DNA from: Phytophthora colocasiae
Taxonomy: Eukaryota > Oomycota > Peronosporomycetes > Peronosporales > Peronosporaceae
Length of the DNA stretch: 64,000 nt
Assembly (NCBI GenBank): GCA_018806915.1
Contig: JAGKQI010000098.1
Span: forward strand, 434,001-498,000
Reading direction: 5' to 3'
Part shown: piece after piece, positions 61,119 to 64,000 of the stretch
Position numbering within the stretch: position 1 is the first letter of the stretch
Layout: every line of letters begins with the position of its first letter
Notes under the pieces: model-generated
What the model was told of the DNA's origin: nothing
The model's input: only the letters and a program-made list of their open reading frames with translations
Databases searched by the model: none
Translations under genes and position numbers: made by a program

Positions 61119-61471
61119 TATTCTGTTATGCTTTTAGAGAGGGTAACGTTGGGTAACGACCAATATAGGGGGTCCACAAGGCCCCAGGTTTTGTCCTGGT
61201 TTTAAAGTGCCAAAGCTGGGGGCCCAAATCACACTTACGCGTCCGAATCCGACGCGAAAAATTCCGATATAACAGGTCCTCGAATCCGATTGGCCACTCC
61301 ATTAGGTGCGATTCTCATCGGACATTTTAAGTGCCAAAGCTGGGGGCCAAATAGCCAATACAAAAACCAAGTCAACTTGTCGTACTTAGCAGAGAAGTTG
61401 CACTGTGCCGACGCATTCTGATCCTTCGTCCTCATTCGCTCTTTAGGACGACTACCGGTAGAACGAAAGCC
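61119..61471. promoter_or_regulatory. 353-bp bidirectional promoter with a 24-bp direct repeat
   Basis: Between divergent EAF6 and the Na+/H+ exchanger. AAGTGCCAAAGCTGGGGGCC occurs at 61205-61224 and again at 61329-61348, both followed by a similar CAAAT or AAAT stretch. Between the copies are two CGAATCCGA/T-type words (near 61244 and 61275). Function unknown; repeat of a regulatory site is the simplest reading. Confidence 0.4.
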
Positions 61472-63763
61472 ATGGGGAAGGACTGGGAACCAGACTTCTC
61501 TGCGTCGGCCACGGGAAATGCCGTACTGGATGCGGCACAAGGCGTCACAGGATCGGGAGCTGCAGCCACAAAGGAGCAAGGCGGAACAGAGTGGACGCGT
61601 CTGGAGCTTTGTGTCATCGCCAGTCTGCAGCTCGCGCTGGTGCTGGTGGCCTATCGCTTGGACCGTTCGCAGCATCCAGCGTTGATCTCCGAGTCGGCAG
61701 TTGCCATCTTCTTCGGTGTCTTGGTGAGTGTATGGAGATAGCAAGAGAGATGGAGATTCGATCTGACCTTTGGTGATGTCCCTTGTGTACAGTTTGGTGC
61801 CGGCGTATTGATCTTTTACCCGATGGTGCGGAGTAGTAGGCCCAGGATGGTTGTAGGAAGATGTTGTTCTAATGGATATTGATCTGGTTTAGGAATCACT
61901 GAACAATGGCATGGACCCTGAAGTGCTCTTCTACGCGTACGTCGGAGAAGGATCCACAAAGAATGGATACTTTTACTAAATAATTTTATTTTCATGCATA
62001 GATTGCTTCCCCCGATCATTTTGGAAGCTGGATTCAATATGAAGAAGAGGGTATGTCAGGAACTGTCTGTTGGACGATGTGGCTATTTGACAGCTCACCA
62101 CGATGTGTTGTTCTGCATGTGATAACGTCAGGGATTCTTCTCCAACTTCAACGCGATCATGTTGCTGTCAATCGTAGGGACGCTGATCGCGACGTTCATC
62201 ACGGGTGGCGTTCTACTATGGATTGGAGACATGGGGTTCATCACCAAACTGACGGCTGCTGAGGCATATCTTTACGGCGCGCTTATTTCAGCGGTGGATC
62301 CTGTGGCCACGTTATCAGTGTTCAAAAAGAACGGCGTGCCTCCGCTTCTTTTCAACCTGGTCTTCGGCGAAAGCATGCTAAATGATGGCGTTGGTAAGTT
62401 TAGCGTGCATTTTTGTTTTTTCTGAGTGGGGGCTGTGGCTAATGTTGTGTATGTTTATCCTGCAGCCATTGTATCCTTCACACTGTTCCAAGGGCTGATT
62501 CGGAGTGGCATTGCCGATGTCACCTTGAATAATGCAGGCCTCATTATCATCAAGGTGTTTGGCATTGGTTTCGGATCAGTTGGCCTTGCAGCAGTCGTTT
62601 GCTTCACATCTGCGTTTTTACTCAAGCAAGCCGACCCAGTGCTCCAGCAATACCCGTCTTACGAGATTTCGATTGTACTGCTTTCTGCGTACTTGAGCTA
62701 CGTGATCGCTGATCTTGTCGGAATGAGCGGCATCGTCGCACTGTTCTTCTCTGGTGTGCTGATGAGCCACTACCACTTGTACAACATTGCAGACGAGAGT
62801 GCAACAGCTCTGAGGCATCTGCTCACGACTTCAGCATTTCTGGCGGAGAACTTTGTCTTCATATACATGGGCATGAGCGTTGTGGCGTACTCAGGGTATT
62901 TTACGTGGGATTGGGGATTCATCCTCGTCAACATGCTTGCTTGCCTCGTGGGTCGGATGTTAAATACCTTCCCTATGTGCATGCTTGCGAACCTCGGGCG
63001 ATCAGAAGACAACAAGATTCCATGGAGCTATATGGTGGTCATCTGGTTTGCTGGACTTCGTGGTGCGATTGCTTTCGCGCTGGCACTCAACGTATACACG
63101 CCCAATCGCGTTCATGCTAGCGTGATCCAAAGCACGACGCTCTTCACCGTCATGTTCACAACTCTGGTACGTGTAACAGCATCATATGTCGTGTGATCTT
63201 TATGTGCTGTCTAATTTCTAGTCAAATTGAGTAGGTCTTCGGAATGGGCACCAGTCCAGTGCTTCGCTACTTTAGCTTGACAGCTACACAGGAGCAAGAA
63301 CGCGAATTTGACGAGTTCGTTACTACTTTTTGCTTGCGAGACACTACTGTAATTCTAATTTATCTGTGGGTGCGTTATGTTTATCAGTGAGGGAGCCAAC
63401 GAACGTTTGCTGGACGACGATGACGAACATGACGCGGACACTTCGTTCCGTCCAATTGATCGTTCGACCTCTCATCGCAATTTCGGTGGCATCCACGGTA
63501 TGTGGGAACGCCTCGATGAAAAGTACTTGAAGCCGCTCTTTGGAGGCCTTCCTCGAGACCAGCAGCATCCATCAGAGCAGGCATCCATTGCGGCGGTCAA
63601 ACGTGCAATGGATCCTTCCACTACGAGCCCGAGGCATCGTAGCAGAAGTCAAAAGCACAAGCAGAGTCCGAAGTTATCTACACCGCAATCTCCGTCATAT
63701 CCAGTGAGTATGTCATTAGCTGAGGTCGCAGAGAACCATGACGCCGCCGAAAATGTCGTGTAG
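61472..63763 (+). CDS. Na+/H+ exchanger of endosomal NHE6/7/9-NHX type, 598 aa
   Basis: Eight exons: 61472-61723, 61793-61825, 61893-61936, 62002-62050, 62132-62393, 62466-63166, 63235-63314 and 63388-63763, all in phase. Membrane helices with the family motifs: LLPPIILEAGFNM (inhibitor-binding region), FFSNFNAIMLLSIVGTL, LISAVDPVATLSVF (the conserved Asp), GESMLNDG, ENFVFIYMG and WFAGLRGAIAFALAL. About eleven to twelve helices span residues 50-460, then a cytosolic tail with Ser/Arg-rich ends. Such exchangers swap luminal protons for Na+ or K+ in endosomes, the trans-Golgi or vacuole to set pH and salt balance. The 53-residue hydrophilic N-terminus lacks a cleavable signal. The last splice donor (GTTCGT) is weak. 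Confidence 0.88.
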
Positions 63764-63862
63764 GATATCTGTAGCAATGTCAATCTGAAATTCCAGATTC
63801 TAAAATAAGCCGTTTCAAAATGCAGTAGACGAGGCAAATGTCAGTTCACTACAGGTATCAAA

Positions 63863-64000
63863 ATGCAGCTCGAGGAAGGGCTTCGTAAGCGCGAGGAGCA
63901 CGACGAAGGCAAGGACCGTCACTCGGCGGCACCCCGCAGAGGCAGCGGGTGGAGCTTAACCCTTAATGGCGCTACGAACTACGAGCATTGGGTGAAGCTT
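63863..64000 (+). CDS. Start of a further gene at the right edge, 46 residues seen, partial
   Basis: ATG at 63863, open to the window end. Reads MQLEEGLRKREEHDEGKD, then RRGSGWSLTLNGATNYEHW. The frame is also open upstream to about 63832, after a possible TGCAG acceptor, so this may be a later exon. Charged N-terminus; no family can be named from this length. Confidence 0.4.
   Translation, partial: MQLEEGLRKREEHDEGKDRHSAAPRRGSGWSLTLNGATNYEHWVKL

Noticed and set aside
61235..61744. Minus-strand frame over the exchanger start
   Set aside because: Overlaps the well-supported first exon of the exchanger and the repeat-bearing promoter; no domain.
1..64000. CRISPR arrays, rRNA genes, tRNA genes, bacterial operons
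   Set aside because: No regularly spaced repeats or cloverleaf/rRNA-like sequences were recognised, and the gene structure is eukaryotic; small RNA genes could still be missed by eye.

Overview
The window looks like nuclear DNA of a plant-pathogen-type oomycete (Phytophthora or a close peronosporalean; this is inference). The reasons are compact genes with many GT-AG introns of about 50-110 nt, very short intergenic and bidirectional promoter regions, serpentine-receptor/kinase fusion genes of the kind described in oomycetes, an initiator-like promoter motif, and Copia and chromovirus-type Gypsy retrotransposons. No bacterial operons, CRISPR arrays, rRNA or tRNA genes were recognised. Exon models were built by hand from splice signals and reading phase; each multi-exon model given stays in frame from start to stop.

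Left arm (1-25.5 kb): the N-terminal part of a giant bridge-like lipid-transfer protein (minus strand, running off the left edge); a basic orphan gene; a 5'-truncated LINE copy with a perfect 19-bp target-site duplication; an ABHD17-like lipase; a head-to-head pair made of a histone-H4-like fold protein and a DASH/Dam1 Ask1-like kinetochore protein sharing a 147-bp promoter with two E2F-type sites and an inverted repeat; two small orphan ORFs; a 1671-residue coiled-coil/TRAF-type zinc-finger/SAM protein; MLH3; and a 7TM-TKL kinase-DEP fusion protein.

Central transposon block (25.7-42.3 kb): a minus-strand Copia element carries inside its reverse transcriptase a plus-strand chromodomain Gypsy element, and 240 bp further on lies a second, plus-strand Copia element. 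All three have 5-bp target-site duplications. The LTR pairs of the first Copia and of the Gypsy are identical (recent), whereas those of the second Copia differ at three positions. Both Copia elements have primer-binding sites matching the anticodon region of initiator tRNA-Met, which indicates half-tRNA priming as in Drosophila copia. The first Copia splits a small host gene whose frame is consistent across the insertion; the second sits 2 nt past that gene's stop codon and just upstream of the DXO/Rai1 gene.

Right arm (42.4-64 kb): a DXO/Rai1 RNA-decapping nuclease; a secreted, probably GPI-anchored EGF-like protein; an orphan ORF; a second 7TM-TKL-DEP kinase paralogous to the one left of the transposons; a PH-Sac phosphoinositide phosphatase of FIG4 type; an LRR-like protein; three orphan genes; the NuA4-type subunit EAF6; an endosomal-type Na+/H+ exchanger; and the start of one more gene at the right edge.

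The most interesting biology is the E2F-marked bidirectional kinetochore/histone-fold pair, the paralogous receptor-kinase-DEP fusions (one with DFS instead of DFG), MLH3 with a degenerate ATPase but intact endonuclease motif, and the nested retrotransposon block.
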